Under the pieces are notes generated by a model. It was not told the DNA's origin. It did no database searches and saw only the letters and a list, made by a program, of their open reading frames with translations. The position numbers were made by a program, and so were the translations under genes. Shown here one piece after another: positions 9,302 to 18,362 of a stretch of DNA of 64,000 nucleotides (positions are counted from its first letter, which is position 1; each line of letters begins with the position of its first letter). This DNA comes from Qipengyuania flava (lineage in GTDB: Bacteria > Pseudomonadota > Alphaproteobacteria > Sphingomonadales > Sphingomonadaceae). Where the stretch lies: assembly GCF_011762005.1 (NCBI RefSeq), contig NZ_JAASQU010000001.1, positions 861,974 to 925,973 of the forward strand, read 5' to 3'.

Positions 9302-10927
9302 ATGACCCGCGAACGTGACTTCACCGATGCGCGCATTCCGAACCGCGACGAATGCGTCCTGCGTTACCTGCTCGATCGCTGGGCGAACGAGCGCCCGGAC
9401 CAGCCGCATGTCGTATTCGCCGATGGCGAGGAGTGGACCTTTGCCGAACTGCGCGACAAGGTCCGCACCAAGGCCGCCGGTCTGCGGGCGATGGGGATCG
9501 AACAGGGCGAACATGTCGCCGTATGGCTTCCCAACGGTCCGGACGCGCTGATCGCGTTCTATGCCATCAATTACATCGGCGCGGTCTTCGTCCCGTTTAA
9601 CACGGCATATCGGGGCCAGCTTCTGCAGCATGTGATCGCCAATTCCGGCGCGCGCGTGTTGCTGGTCCATCCGGATCTCGTCCCTCGCCTGTCCGAAATC
9701 GATCTCGGTCGCGTCGAACGGCTGGTCGTGACGACGGGCATTGAAGTCCCCGAAGTGCCACGGCCGATCCAGCGATTCGACGAACTGGCAGCTGCCGCAG
9801 ACGAGACACTCGAGCTCGCGCGGCCCATCGAGCCGTGGGATATCCAGTCGATCATCTACACTTCGGGCACGACCGGCCCCTCGAAAGGCGTTCTCTCGTC
9901 CTATCTCCATATGTTCACCAATGCCGGCCCCGAATCCTGGCCCATGGTGGACGAGAACGACCGCTACATGTGCGTCGCGCCGATCTTCCATATCGGTGGC
10001 ATGGGACCGCCGTTCGTCATGCTGGCCCGGGGCGCGTCGGTCGCCATGATCGACAATTTCTCGACCGAGGACTTCTGGGCGGTTGCCAAGGCGACCCAAT
10101 CGACCGTGGTGTTCCTATTGGGAGTCATGGCCACATTCCTGCTGAAAGCCGAACCGCGACCCGATGATCGCGATCACACGGTCAAGAAGGCCTTCATGGT
10201 CCCGCTGACGGGAGACGCGCCGGCCTTCACCGAGCGTTTCGGGGTCGATATCTACACCATCTTCAACATGACCGAGATTTCTTCGCCGATCGTGTCGGAA
10301 GCCAATCCGAAGAAGATCGGTACCTGCGGGCGCGTCCGCGACGGTGTGGATGTCCGGTTGGTCGATCGCAACGATTGTGAAGTACCGATCGGCGAAATCG
10401 GCGAAATGCTGGTGCGGACCGATCGGCCGTGGGCCATGAACAGCGGCTATAACGCCAATCCCGAAGCCACTGCGGAGGCCTGGCGCAACGGATGGTTCCA
10501 TACAGGCGACGCCTTCCGCCGTGACGAGGAAGGCTACTTCTATTTCGTCGACCGCGTGAAGGACGCAATCAGGCGACGCGGTGAGAACATCTCCTCTTTC
10601 GAGGTGGAAGCCGATGTCTGCAGCCATCCCGCGGTCCGCGAGGCAGCAGCGGTGGCGGTACCGAGCGAGTTCTCTGAAGACGAGGTGATGGTTATCGTCG
10701 CCCCGGTTCCGGGACAGAAACTCGAGGCGCGCCAACTCGCCGAATTCCTGATCGATACCATGCCTTACTTCATGGTTCCCCGGTACATCCGGATACTCGA
10801 CGAACTTCCCAAGACCCCGTCGGCCAAGGTCATGAAGGCCGACCTGCGCAAGGAAGGGGTCACCTCCGACACATGGGATCGGGAAGCGGCGGGCCTGCGC
10901 GTCAGGCGCGAGAAGTTCAGCGCCTAG
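9302..10927 (+). CDS. AMP-forming acyl-CoA synthetase (ANL superfamily)
   Basis: The 541-residue product carries the ANL adenylation signature YTSGTTGPSKG and the motifs TGDAFRRDEEGYFYFVDR and RGENISSFEVE, and ends with the catalytic Lys region PSAKVMKADLRK. It should activate a carboxylic acid to its CoA thioester at the expense of ATP. The pattern resembles crotonobetaine/carnitine-CoA ligase-like and medium-chain enzymes, but the substrate cannot be read from sequence. Of two ATGs (9293 and 9302) the second is preferred: GAGGA directly abuts the first and lies nine bases before the second. It is second in the three-gene operon, after the dehydrogenase. Confidence 0.88.
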   Translation: MTRERDFTDARIPNRDECVLRYLLDRWANERPDQPHVVFADGEEWTFAELRDKVRTKAAGLRAMGIEQGEHVAVWLPNGPDALIAFYAINYIGAVFVPFNTAYRGQLLQHVIANSGARVLLVHPDLVPRLSEIDLGRVERLVVTTGIEVPEVPRPIQRFDELAAAADETLELARPIEPWDIQSIIYTSGTTGPSKGVLSSYLHMFTNAGPESWPMVDENDRYMCVAPIFHIGGMGPPFVMLARGASVAMIDNFSTEDFWAVAKATQSTVVFLLGVMATFLLKAEPRPDDRDHTVKKAFMVPLTGDAPAFTERFGVDIYTIFNMTEISSPIVSEANPKKIGTCGRVRDGVDVRLVDRNDCEVPIGEIGEMLVRTDRPWAMNSGYNANPEATAEAWRNGWFHTGDAFRRDEEGYFYFVDRVKDAIRRRGENISSFEVEADVCSHPAVREAAAVAVPSEFSEDEVMVIVAPVPGQKLEARQLAEFLIDTMPYFMVPRYIRILDELPKTPSAKVMKADLRKEGVTSDTWDREAAGLRVRREKFSA

Positions 10928-10989
10928 CCAAGCCAGCTTCACCACGTTTCACAAGGCCGCCATCCGGTCGATGCAGGATCCGTATTTCA

Positions 10990-12936
10990 ATGCAATCACC
11001 GCTCTCAAATCCCCCCATGCCTGCCGCCGAGGTGAACCGTACCCTGCTCAAGGACGGGATCGCCAACGCCAATATTCCCGCGCTGCTGATGGTGCTGTAC
11101 CAGATGACGGGCGAAGCAACCTGGCTTCAAGAGCCCTTCGCGCCGGGGCGCTCTCCCGGGCTCGACGACAATGACAGCGGTCAGCTCCCCGACGAAGTCC
11201 AGACGCAGATCCGGACGGCGGCAGAAGAAGCGATCGAAGCCTGGCTCGCGGGCAAGCCGCTGGCGATCGAGCGCCCCAACAACCTTCGCCTTGCCGAAAT
11301 GCTTTCGGTCGCCATGACCGAGCACGTTCCCGAGGAATACGGCGACATCGTAGCCGCAGGCATGGGTTACGATCTTGAACCGACCGCCGAAGCGGCGATC
11401 GCGGTCGATAAGACTGCCATCGTGATCGGCGGGGGCGTATCGGGGATCTGCGCCGGTATCGAACTCGGCAAGCTCGGCATCGATTACACCTTGTTCGAAA
11501 AGAACGAGGATTTCGGGGGGACCTGGTTCGAAAACCGCTATCCCGGCTGCGGCGTCGACACCCCTTCGCTCACATACACATTCTCATGTCGGCCGAACGA
11601 CTGGTCGATGTATTTCCCACTGCGCGACGAAATCGAAGGCTATCTGCTCGATACCGCACTCGAGTTCGGACTATACGACAAGGCCCGCTTCCGGACGCAT
11701 GTCGAAGAGGCGCGCTGGAATACGGCGACCGACCAATGGGATGTCACCATCACCACCCCGGACGGCAAGCGCGAGACCCACAGCGCCGACTATCTGTTCA
11801 GCGCCGTGGGCATTCTCAACATACCGAAGTACCCGCAAATCGATGGCCTCGATGAGTTCGCGGGCGAGGTTTACCACACCAGTCGCTGGCCGGCGGAGGC
11901 AGACCTTTCAGGCAAGCGCGTTGCCGTCATCGGAAATGGCGCATCGGGCATGCAGGTCGCCCCGGCGATCGCCGACGAGGTGAGCCGGATGACCATATTT
12001 GCCCGGTCGAAACAATGGGCGGCCCCCTTCCCGCAGTTCCGCAAGAAGGTACCCGAAGGCGTACGCTATCTGATGCAGGTCGTTCCCCTCTACCGGGCAT
12101 GGCTCGAGCAGCGACTGTCCTGGACTTTCAACGACAGAGTGCACGGAACGCTGTTCCGCGATCCCGAGTGGGAGCATCCCGAGCGCGCGGTAAACGAGAT
12201 CAACGACGCGCACCGCCGCGTGTTCACCCGCTACGTCGAAGAACAATTGCAGGATCGCCCCGAGCTGATCGAACGTGTGCTGCCCGAATACCCGCCTTTC
12301 GCGAAGCGCATGCTGCTCGACAACGGCTGGTTCCGTACGATCAAGAAGCCGCATGTCGACCTCATTCCAGAACATCTCGCGAAAGTGGATGGCAATACGC
12401 TGTTCACGTCGTCGGGAGAAACTGTCGAGGCGGATGTCATCATTCTCGCTACCGGCTTTCAAACCACCAATGTTCTCGGGTCCTACGACATCGTCGGCCG
12501 CGAAGGGCAATTGCTGCGCGACCATTGGGGCGAAGACAATGCATCGGCCTATCTCGGGACGCTCGTTCCGGGCTTCCCGAACTTCTTCATCCTGCTGGGA
12601 CCCAACGTCGGCTCGGGTCATGGCGGCAGCATGATCCGCAACATCGAGAACCAGATGCATTTCGCCGGTCAGGTCGTTCAATGTGCGGAGGCACAGGAAG
12701 CCTCGACCGTGGAGGTCAAGGAAACCGCATATACGGACTACAGCCGCCGCATCGACGACGCACATGACCGGCTGGTCTGGACGCATCCCGGAACCGAGAA
12801 CTGGTACCGCAATTCACAGGGCCGCGTCGTGGCGATCACCCCGTGGCGCAACGATGCCTTCTGGAGGATGACCCGCTCCCCCGATGAAGCGGATCTGCAG
12901 TTCGACCACCGGCAAGAAAGCAGCGGAGCTGCCTAG
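10990..12936 (+). CDS. Type I Baeyer-Villiger monooxygenase with N-terminal extension
   Basis: The 648-residue flavoprotein has two Rossmann motifs, GGGVSG (147-152) and GNGASG (315-320). Between them lies the Baeyer-Villiger fingerprint F-A-G-E-V-Y-H-T-S-R-W-P (290-301, FxGxxxHxxxW[PD]). GGTWFENRYPG and ATGF are also typical. Residues 1-140 are an extension ahead of the FAD domain, as in 4-hydroxyacetophenone monooxygenase-type enzymes. The enzyme should use FAD, NADPH and O2 to insert oxygen next to a ketone, giving an ester or lactone, which the neighbouring metallohydrolase could open (inference). It is third in the operon, 62 bases after the acyl-CoA synthetase. The chosen ATG has AGGA 11 bases upstream; ATG at 11017 is possible. 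Confidence 0.88.
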   Translation: MQSPLSNPPMPAAEVNRTLLKDGIANANIPALLMVLYQMTGEATWLQEPFAPGRSPGLDDNDSGQLPDEVQTQIRTAAEEAIEAWLAGKPLAIERPNNLRLAEMLSVAMTEHVPEEYGDIVAAGMGYDLEPTAEAAIAVDKTAIVIGGGVSGICAGIELGKLGIDYTLFEKNEDFGGTWFENRYPGCGVDTPSLTYTFSCRPNDWSMYFPLRDEIEGYLLDTALEFGLYDKARFRTHVEEARWNTATDQWDVTITTPDGKRETHSADYLFSAVGILNIPKYPQIDGLDEFAGEVYHTSRWPAEADLSGKRVAVIGNGASGMQVAPAIADEVSRMTIFARSKQWAAPFPQFRKKVPEGVRYLMQVVPLYRAWLEQRLSWTFNDRVHGTLFRDPEWEHPERAVNEINDAHRRVFTRYVEEQLQDRPELIERVLPEYPPFAKRMLLDNGWFRTIKKPHVDLIPEHLAKVDGNTLFTSSGETVEADVIILATGFQTTNVLGSYDIVGREGQLLRDHWGEDNASAYLGTLVPGFPNFFILLGPNVGSGHGGSMIRNIENQMHFAGQVVQCAEAQEASTVEVKETAYTDYSRRIDDAHDRLVWTHPGTENWYRNSQGRVVAITPWRNDAFWRMTRSPDEADLQFDHRQESSGAA

Positions 12937-12997
12937 AACATGGGAAGCCGCTCTCGCGCTGTGAGCGACGAGAGCGGCCTCGATCCTTCTGTTCGAT

Positions 12998-14227
12998 CTA
13001 CCAGGTGATGGGAAGGCGGCTGAGGCCTCGAAATAGAAATCCCGGCCGCCATTCCGGCGCCGCACAATCGGCCTCGAGATCGGGCATTTGCTCTGCCAGC
13101 TGTTCGAATGCGATGCGCCCCTCGAGCCGTGCGAGTTCCGCGCCTGCACAAAAATGAATGCCGCCGCCAAAGCTCAGATGCTTGCGCGCGTCGCGCCCGA
13201 TATCGAACCGGTCGGGGTCATCGAAGAGGCGGGGATCGCGATTGGCGGCACCGATCAATGTCAGGACTTTCTCGCCGGGGTAGATGGTTTCTCCACGGAT
13301 CTGGGTTTCGGCCAGCGCCGTGCGATAAGTGGCGATGAGCGAGCTTTCGAACCGCAGTGTCTCATCGACCGCGGCTGCCGAGCGATTGCGCGGATCGGCC
13401 ACCAACGCTGCCCATTGCTGCCGGTTTTGCGCAAAGGAGAGAATGCCATTGCCCAACATGTGGGCGGTGGTTTCAAAGCCTGCACCGAACAGACCTATGG
13501 CAACGGTAACGAGCTCCTCGTGCGAGAGCACGTCTTCCTGTCCGCCGGACTGGACGAGCGCGGTAGCAAGGTCGTCCTGGGGATTTACCATCCGATCGGC
13601 AAAGAGCTCCTCGAAGAATGCCTGCAACACGCCGATCTGCTCGTTGGCCTCCGCCAGTTCCTGCTCGGTCAGCGCGCGCGCTTCGAACACGATAAAACTG
13701 CGTGCGATCGCATCAATGACCTCGGGCAAGCGCGGATCGCCCGGGTCGATCCCGAGCATGTCGCACATGACCCGCACGGGTAGCTGGTAGGCAAAATCCT
13801 TGATGAATTCAGCCCTGCCCCACGCCAGCATCGCGTCGATCAGATCGTCCGCGATCTGGCGGATGCGCGACTCCATTGCCCGCACGCGCTTCGCGTTCAG
13901 GGCGCCCGTGACCAATCCACGAACGCGGGTGTGATGCGGCGGGTCCTGCATCAGGAATACTTCCGACAGCCATTTGTACGCGCGCTGCCCCATGACGTCG
14001 AAATCCGGACCGTAGAACAGCCTGATGTTCTCGACAAAATCGCCTTGGCCAAACCCCTGGCGGTCCATCAGCACCGAACGGACGTCCTCGTGGCGGCTGA
14101 CGACCCAGTAGCCCAGATCGGAACGATGAAGCGGGTCGAGTTCGCGTAACCGCCCGAATGCCGGATAGGGATCGGCGTGGATTTCCGGAGCATCGGGCGA
14201 GAAAGACGGTACGGCAGAGCTACTCAT
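12998..14227 (-). CDS. Cytochrome P450 (soluble bacterial type)
   Basis: The 409-residue P450 has the I-helix oxygen-activation motif GAGFETT (about 248-254), the K-helix E-x-x-R in ETLRF (289-292), and the heme loop FGGGIHFCAG with the proximal Cys at 360. There is no membrane anchor, so it is cytoplasmic and needs a ferredoxin/reductase pair that is not encoded nearby. It should hydroxylate the island's substrate or an intermediate. Its ATG overlaps the stop of the hydrolase gene (ATGA) with GGAGG six bases upstream, which decides the start over ATG 14233. It is the last gene of the TonB receptor-hydrolase-P450 operon. Confidence 0.92.
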   Translation of the reverse strand: MSSSAVPSFSPDAPEIHADPYPAFGRLRELDPLHRSDLGYWVVSRHEDVRSVLMDRQGFGQGDFVENIRLFYGPDFDVMGQRAYKWLSEVFLMQDPPHHTRVRGLVTGALNAKRVRAMESRIRQIADDLIDAMLAWGRAEFIKDFAYQLPVRVMCDMLGIDPGDPRLPEVIDAIARSFIVFEARALTEQELAEANEQIGVLQAFFEELFADRMVNPQDDLATALVQSGGQEDVLSHEELVTVAIGLFGAGFETTAHMLGNGILSFAQNRQQWAALVADPRNRSAAAVDETLRFESSLIATYRTALAETQIRGETIYPGEKVLTLIGAANRDPRLFDDPDRFDIGRDARKHLSFGGGIHFCAGAELARLEGRIAFEQLAEQMPDLEADCAAPEWRPGFLFRGLSRLPITW

Positions 14228-15135
14228 GGACATCCTCCTCGGATTCGAATGGCATTTTGGGGCCGAAACCGCCCGTCCGGCAGGCGTTCGACGAAGATCG
14301 AATGCGGGGCCCCGAAATGGGCCGGTACAATTCGCGCATCATTGTTTGCTGCCCGGTTCAGCACCTTGAGCCGGGTTTCCGCAGCCTGGTTGCGGTCCTC
14401 GCAATAGACGCTGTTCCAATCGGGGCGATAGACCTGCATCGGATGATGCAGGATGTCGCCAGTGAACAGAGCCATGTCCCCGTCGTCGCACACTTCCAGC
14501 ACCATGTGACCCGGAGTATGGCCCGGTGCGTGGACTGCGGTCATCCCCGCACCAATAGCCTCGCCATCGTTAACCAGCCGGCACCTGCCTCTGGCAAGGA
14601 CGGGGACGACGCTGTCTTCGTAGACATTCGCATTAACGTGGGCCCCGGACATTGTCCGGTACTGGTCCCCATCGGGGTTCCAGGCGCTGTCGTCGACGGC
14701 CGGGAGGCAATAGGTTGCATTGGGAAAGGTCGGCACCCACTCCCCATCCTGCAAATGCGTGTTCCACCCGACGTGATCGATATGGAGATGCGTGCAGAAC
14801 ACCGTATCGATGTCCTCGGGCGAATATCCGGCATCGGCCAGCCGGCTTAGAAAGCTGGTATCGAGATCCCCAAAGATCGGGATCCCGGGGCGCTGCTTCC
14901 CATTGCCCGCCCCGGTATCCACCAGCACGCGCATATCGCCCGTGTCGATCAGCCAGCTTTGCAGATAGCCATAGATCATGCCTTCCCGCAGGCAGTCCGG
15001 CTCGAAAGCGTCCGCAACCTGTGCGAACGCCTGCGCCTCGAACTCGGCGAAGAGGGCTTCGGGCGGGCTGAACCCGCCCTGCCACTCTTCAATGCGATGG
15101 ACCTTGTAGCGGCCGATGCGGAATGCTTCTGCCAT
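14224..15135 (-). CDS. Metallo-beta-lactamase-fold hydrolase (lactonase/esterase-like)
   Basis: The 303-residue product has the dinuclear zinc motif THLHIDHVG (HxHxDH), the downstream His in HAPGHTPGH, the bridging Asp in FTGDILHH, and a final His in PAHF. The overall pattern resembles AttM/AiiA-type lactonases and related hydrolases. Between a TonB receptor and a P450, and in a regulon with a Baeyer-Villiger enzyme, hydrolysis of a lactone or ester product is the attractive role, but that is inference. The start is the ATG 15 bases after the receptor stop. Translation is coupled to the P450 by a four-base overlap. Confidence 0.85.
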   Translation of the reverse strand: MAEAFRIGRYKVHRIEEWQGGFSPPEALFAEFEAQAFAQVADAFEPDCLREGMIYGYLQSWLIDTGDMRVLVDTGAGNGKQRPGIPIFGDLDTSFLSRLADAGYSPEDIDTVFCTHLHIDHVGWNTHLQDGEWVPTFPNATYCLPAVDDSAWNPDGDQYRTMSGAHVNANVYEDSVVPVLARGRCRLVNDGEAIGAGMTAVHAPGHTPGHMVLEVCDDGDMALFTGDILHHPMQVYRPDWNSVYCEDRNQAAETRLKVLNRAANNDARIVPAHFGAPHSIFVERLPDGRFRPQNAIRIRGGCP

Positions 15136-15150
15136 GTCCGCGCCCAAGCT

Positions 15151-17445
15151 CTAGAAGTCGATCCCCAGCGTGACACCATAGGTCCGTGGTGGGCGCAGCG
15201 AGCCAACCGATACGAAACCGTAGAGCGGTGCCGTGACGATCGTGTTGGCGAGCGCGTACTTGTCGAAGATGTTCTTGCCCCAGACCGCGACCGACCACCT
15301 TTCGTCCGGGGAACGGTAGGTGACGCTGGCGTTGGCCATTGCAAAAGCCTCCTGGCGCGCGTCGCGATTGTTGAATTCGGTAAAGAACACTTCGTCCTGG
15401 AAGTTGAGGTCCGCCGACAGGTCGATGGTGCCGCTAGTGCCCAGATCGACGGTGTGATCGGCGAAGACCGCGACCGTGAACTCGGGGGCATTCGCCAGGC
15501 GATTGCCCGAAAGGTCGGACAGGCCCGGCTGGTCGGCACAGGTCGGGAACTGCCGGCGGGTCGGGTCGCCAGCACCATAATAGCCGTTGCAGAAATCGGA
15601 GTACTTGGCGTTCAGATATGTGCCGAAGATCCGGAACGTCGTATTCGGAGCGGGGCGGATGGTCGTTTCCACCTCAAGCCCGTAATTGCGCGCCGATGCG
15701 GCGTTGATCGTCTCGACGATGCTGTTCTCGTTGACGAAACCGATCTGCAGATTGGTGTAGTCGTAATAGAACGCCGACACGCTGTAACCGAATACGCCAT
15801 CCACGGTTTCGCCGCGAAGCCCGAGTTCGTAGCTCCAGACATCTTCCGGATCGATGACCGAGTTTACGCTGCCGATGTTCACCACGCCCGACTTGAAGCC
15901 TTTGGTGACCTTGCCGTACAACAGCGTACCGCCCGCCGTTTCGTATTCGAGCACGAACTTCGGCGTGATCGCATCCCAATCGCCACTCTTGTCGGTGGGA
16001 ATGTCGATGCCCTGCGCATCGAAGGTGAACCGGCCGGTACCCGAACGCTTCTCCCAATTGTAGCGCGCGCCGGCAGTGAAAGTCAGGCTGGGCGTGATGT
16101 CGATCGCGCCTTCGAGATAGGCGCCGACGGCCTCGGTCTTTACCGTACCGCTCTGCAGGTAATTCCCTCCGTCGAACAGATCGGCGGGAAGATTGGTGCC
16201 GAGCGCAATATTGAAATACTGCGCAAGGTTGATCGTCGGCACGCGAACTTCGCCGAAAAGTTCTTCCTCGAAATACATCGCACCGCCGAGCAGCGAGATG
16301 GTCCCGAGATCAGCCGTGAAAGTCAGCTCCTGGCTGAAGGACTCGCTATCTTCGATATAGTTGTTCTGACCGAAGGCATTGGCATCGCTGACGTCGAGAT
16401 CGTTGCGATTGAACCGTTCGAATGTGCGATAGGCGGTCGTGGAAGTGAGCGAAAAATCACCACGATCGAAGGTCACGATGCCCTGGACGCTTGTGCCCTT
16501 GCGATCGTTTATAGCGTCCTCGTTCGAATAGAGGTTCCGATTATCGACCGGCCGGCCGAGATCGGCATAGTAGTCGTTGATCGTGTCTCCGCCCAGCAAC
16601 GGGCCGGGTAGCGCGGCTTCGGGCACCACGGTGGGTCCGAAATAATGGAATCCGTAATTGTAATCATCCTCGCGGAAATGGTCCGCGACCACCAGCACCT
16701 CCAGATCGGGAGTCAGGTTTGCCTGCAGCGATCCGCGAAAGGCATAGGCGTCGCGGTCGTCGACCGGGTTGCCCGTCACGAGGTTCTCGCCGAAACCGTC
16801 CCGGCTCTCGTATTTTCCCGCCACGCGGAATGCCAGCGCGTCACCCGCGATCGGGCCGCCCACGGCGCCCTCGAGCGTCACCGCGTCGTAATTGCCGTAG
16901 GTCGCCCGCGCATACCCTTCGAAGTAGGAGGTCGGACGCGCGGTGACGATGTTGATGACGCCGCCGGTCGCTCCGCGGCCGTAGGTGGTGCCCTGCGGGC
17001 CACGCAGGACTTCGATCTGCGCAATATCGTAGAAACCGCTGAGCTGCGCCGCCGGGCGGCTGTTGATCGCGCCATTCTGCAGGAAGGCGACCGCGCCGTC
17101 GGCTCCGAGATCGATGCTGGTCAGCCCGATCCCGCGGATGAAAGTCCGGTTGACCCCGAACTGATCGCCCACTGAGACATTGGGCACGGCAGCCGCCAGA
17201 TCGCCCGCATCCTCTATGCCGCCGGCACCGACATCGTCTGCACCAAGAACGGAGATCGCAGCTGCCGTATCCTCAAGCGACTGACCCGACTTGGTCGCGG
17301 TGACGATGATCACGTTTTCGCCGGTGCTGGCAGGCGCAGTTCCGGCGACGCCGCCCGACTCCTGCGCCGACGCGTGCCCGGCGACGACAAAGGACGAAAT
17401 CGCAGTGGCAGCAAGAAGGCCCCGCGCAAAGCTGATCTGTGTCAT
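15151..17445 (-). CDS. TonB-dependent outer-membrane receptor of the catabolic island
   Basis: The 764-residue receptor has a signal peptide (about 1-28, ending ASA-QE), a TonB-box-like VIIVTATK, a plug domain with the motif IEVLRGPQGTTYGRGATGGVINIVT, a 22-strand type barrel, and a terminal aromatic strand ending in Phe. It resembles the large sphingomonad family of receptors thought to import hydrophobic or aromatic compounds. As first gene of an operon with the hydrolase and P450 it probably imports the island's substrate across the outer membrane. The start ATG at 17443-17445 has GGGAGAG seven bases upstream. The earlier ATG at 17460 would place that site inside the gene. The O2 dyad lies 33 bases before this start. 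Confidence 0.9.
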   Translation of the reverse strand: MTQISFARGLLAATAISSFVVAGHASAQESGGVAGTAPASTGENVIIVTATKSGQSLEDTAAAISVLGADDVGAGGIEDAGDLAAAVPNVSVGDQFGVNRTFIRGIGLTSIDLGADGAVAFLQNGAINSRPAAQLSGFYDIAQIEVLRGPQGTTYGRGATGGVINIVTARPTSYFEGYARATYGNYDAVTLEGAVGGPIAGDALAFRVAGKYESRDGFGENLVTGNPVDDRDAYAFRGSLQANLTPDLEVLVVADHFREDDYNYGFHYFGPTVVPEAALPGPLLGGDTINDYYADLGRPVDNRNLYSNEDAINDRKGTSVQGIVTFDRGDFSLTSTTAYRTFERFNRNDLDVSDANAFGQNNYIEDSESFSQELTFTADLGTISLLGGAMYFEEELFGEVRVPTINLAQYFNIALGTNLPADLFDGGNYLQSGTVKTEAVGAYLEGAIDITPSLTFTAGARYNWEKRSGTGRFTFDAQGIDIPTDKSGDWDAITPKFVLEYETAGGTLLYGKVTKGFKSGVVNIGSVNSVIDPEDVWSYELGLRGETVDGVFGYSVSAFYYDYTNLQIGFVNENSIVETINAASARNYGLEVETTIRPAPNTTFRIFGTYLNAKYSDFCNGYYGAGDPTRRQFPTCADQPGLSDLSGNRLANAPEFTVAVFADHTVDLGTSGTIDLSADLNFQDEVFFTEFNNRDARQEAFAMANASVTYRSPDERWSVAVWGKNIFDKYALANTIVTAPLYGFVSVGSLRPPRTYGVTLGIDF

Positions 17446-17478
17446 GTTCTCTCCCTTCATACCGACGGCATTTATAAT

Positions 17479-17492
17479 CTACCGATCAGTAT
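17479..17492. promoter_or_regulatory. Putative TetR operator O2 (TonB receptor promoter)
   Basis: CTACCGATCAGTAT, read on the other strand as ATACTGATCGGTAG, matches the perfect-armed dyad at 18281-18294 in 11 of 14 positions. It lies 33 bases before the receptor start, the same distance as O1 to the racemase-like gene. The surrounding 17470-17500 is AT-rich compared with the flanks, fitting a promoter. Confidence 0.6.
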
Positions 17493-17541
17493 CTTAATGT
17501 ATGGTCAGGTCTTTTTGGACATCGCATTCATGTCGTGAAAC

Positions 17542-18183
17542 TTACTCTGCGCCGGCCAGTCGCATGGCGGCATCGACGAGTTGGTCGATAACGTCTTCGG
17601 CGGACTTCTGGCCTTGCGGCGAATACCAGGTGGGAATCCAGCTGATCAAACCGCCGATCCAGACGGCCACGAAGGAGTCAGTATCCTCGCGAAATTCGCC
17701 CGCCTCCACACCTTCGCGAATGAGCTCGGCGATCTGATGGTCGAACGAATGCCGCAGCCGCAGGATGCGTTCGTGATCCTTGGCGCTCAAATGCTTCATC
17801 TCGCGCTGGTAGACGACGACATATTCCTGGCGGTCGATTACGATACGCCCCACCTGCCGCACCACTTCGGCCAGCAAGGCGCGGTGGTCGGCATGCTCGC
17901 CCGCCAGGGTGCGTTCGAGCACGCTCAGCGATTCGCTGATGCCGACCTCGCAGATCGCCGCGAGGATCGCCTCCTTGTTCTTGAAATAGGAATAGAGGAA
18001 CGGTTTGGTTACGCCGAGCCGCTCCGCAACGTGGTCGAGAGTACAACTGCTGTAACCGCGCTCGTAGAACAGATGGCTCGCAACCTCGACGATGCGATTG
18101 GTCTTGAACGCTGTGAATTCGTTCTTGATCGAAGGTTTCGACGCTTTGCCGGGCACGCGCTCATCCTCTGCTAGAGCAGGCAT
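17542..18183 (-). CDS. TetR-family repressor, probable regulator of the catabolic island
   Basis: The 213-residue product has the TetR helix-turn-helix region KTNRIVEVASHLFYERGYSS, with LDHVAERLGVTKPFLYSYFKNKEAIL filling about residues 27-75, then an all-helical ligand-binding domain. It faces the flavoenzyme gene across a 179-bp gap that holds the most symmetrical copy of a repeated dyad, which suggests autoregulation and control of the whole island. The inducer would be the substrate or a CoA-ester intermediate (inference). The ATG at 18181-18183 fits the usual short arm ahead of the HTH, but no strong ribosome site is seen, so translation may start at a nearby GTG. Confidence 0.85.
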   Translation of the reverse strand: MPALAEDERVPGKASKPSIKNEFTAFKTNRIVEVASHLFYERGYSSCTLDHVAERLGVTKPFLYSYFKNKEAILAAICEVGISESLSVLERTLAGEHADHRALLAEVVRQVGRIVIDRQEYVVVYQREMKHLSAKDHERILRLRHSFDHQIAELIREGVEAGEFREDTDSFVAVWIGGLISWIPTWYSPQGQKSAEDVIDQLVDAAMRLAGAE

Positions 18184-18280
18184 ACGCACACCATTGCCGA
18201 TGTCGAAAGGCCAAGCAATTCCGTCTCCCCTGCCGGCGGGATGTATCCACCGTGCACACCCTTCATGCCAAGATTCCCAT

Positions 18281-18294
18281 CTACTGACCAGTAG
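18281..18294. promoter_or_regulatory. Putative TetR operator O3 (tetR / flavoenzyme divergent promoter)
   Basis: CTACTGACCAGTAG has two 6-base arms (CTACTG and CAGTAG) that are exact reverse complements around a 2-base centre. It lies 97 bases before tetR and 68 bases before the flavoenzyme start, the latter spacing being identical to O1 and the alcohol dehydrogenase start. Confidence 0.65.
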
Positions 18295-18362
18295 TTTTTT
18301 TCGGTCCTTGGTATATCGGGCGCTTGGGCCTATCGTGTCGACACTACATCGGGAGACGGGAA

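Noticed and set aside
8447..10099. 550-codon minus-strand frame across the dehydrogenase and synthetase genes
   Set aside because: It spans the junction of two clear plus-strand genes and shows no family motifs.
14959..16611. 550-codon plus-strand frame opposite the TonB receptor
   Set aside because: Shadow of the receptor gene; codon pattern and motifs belong to the minus strand.
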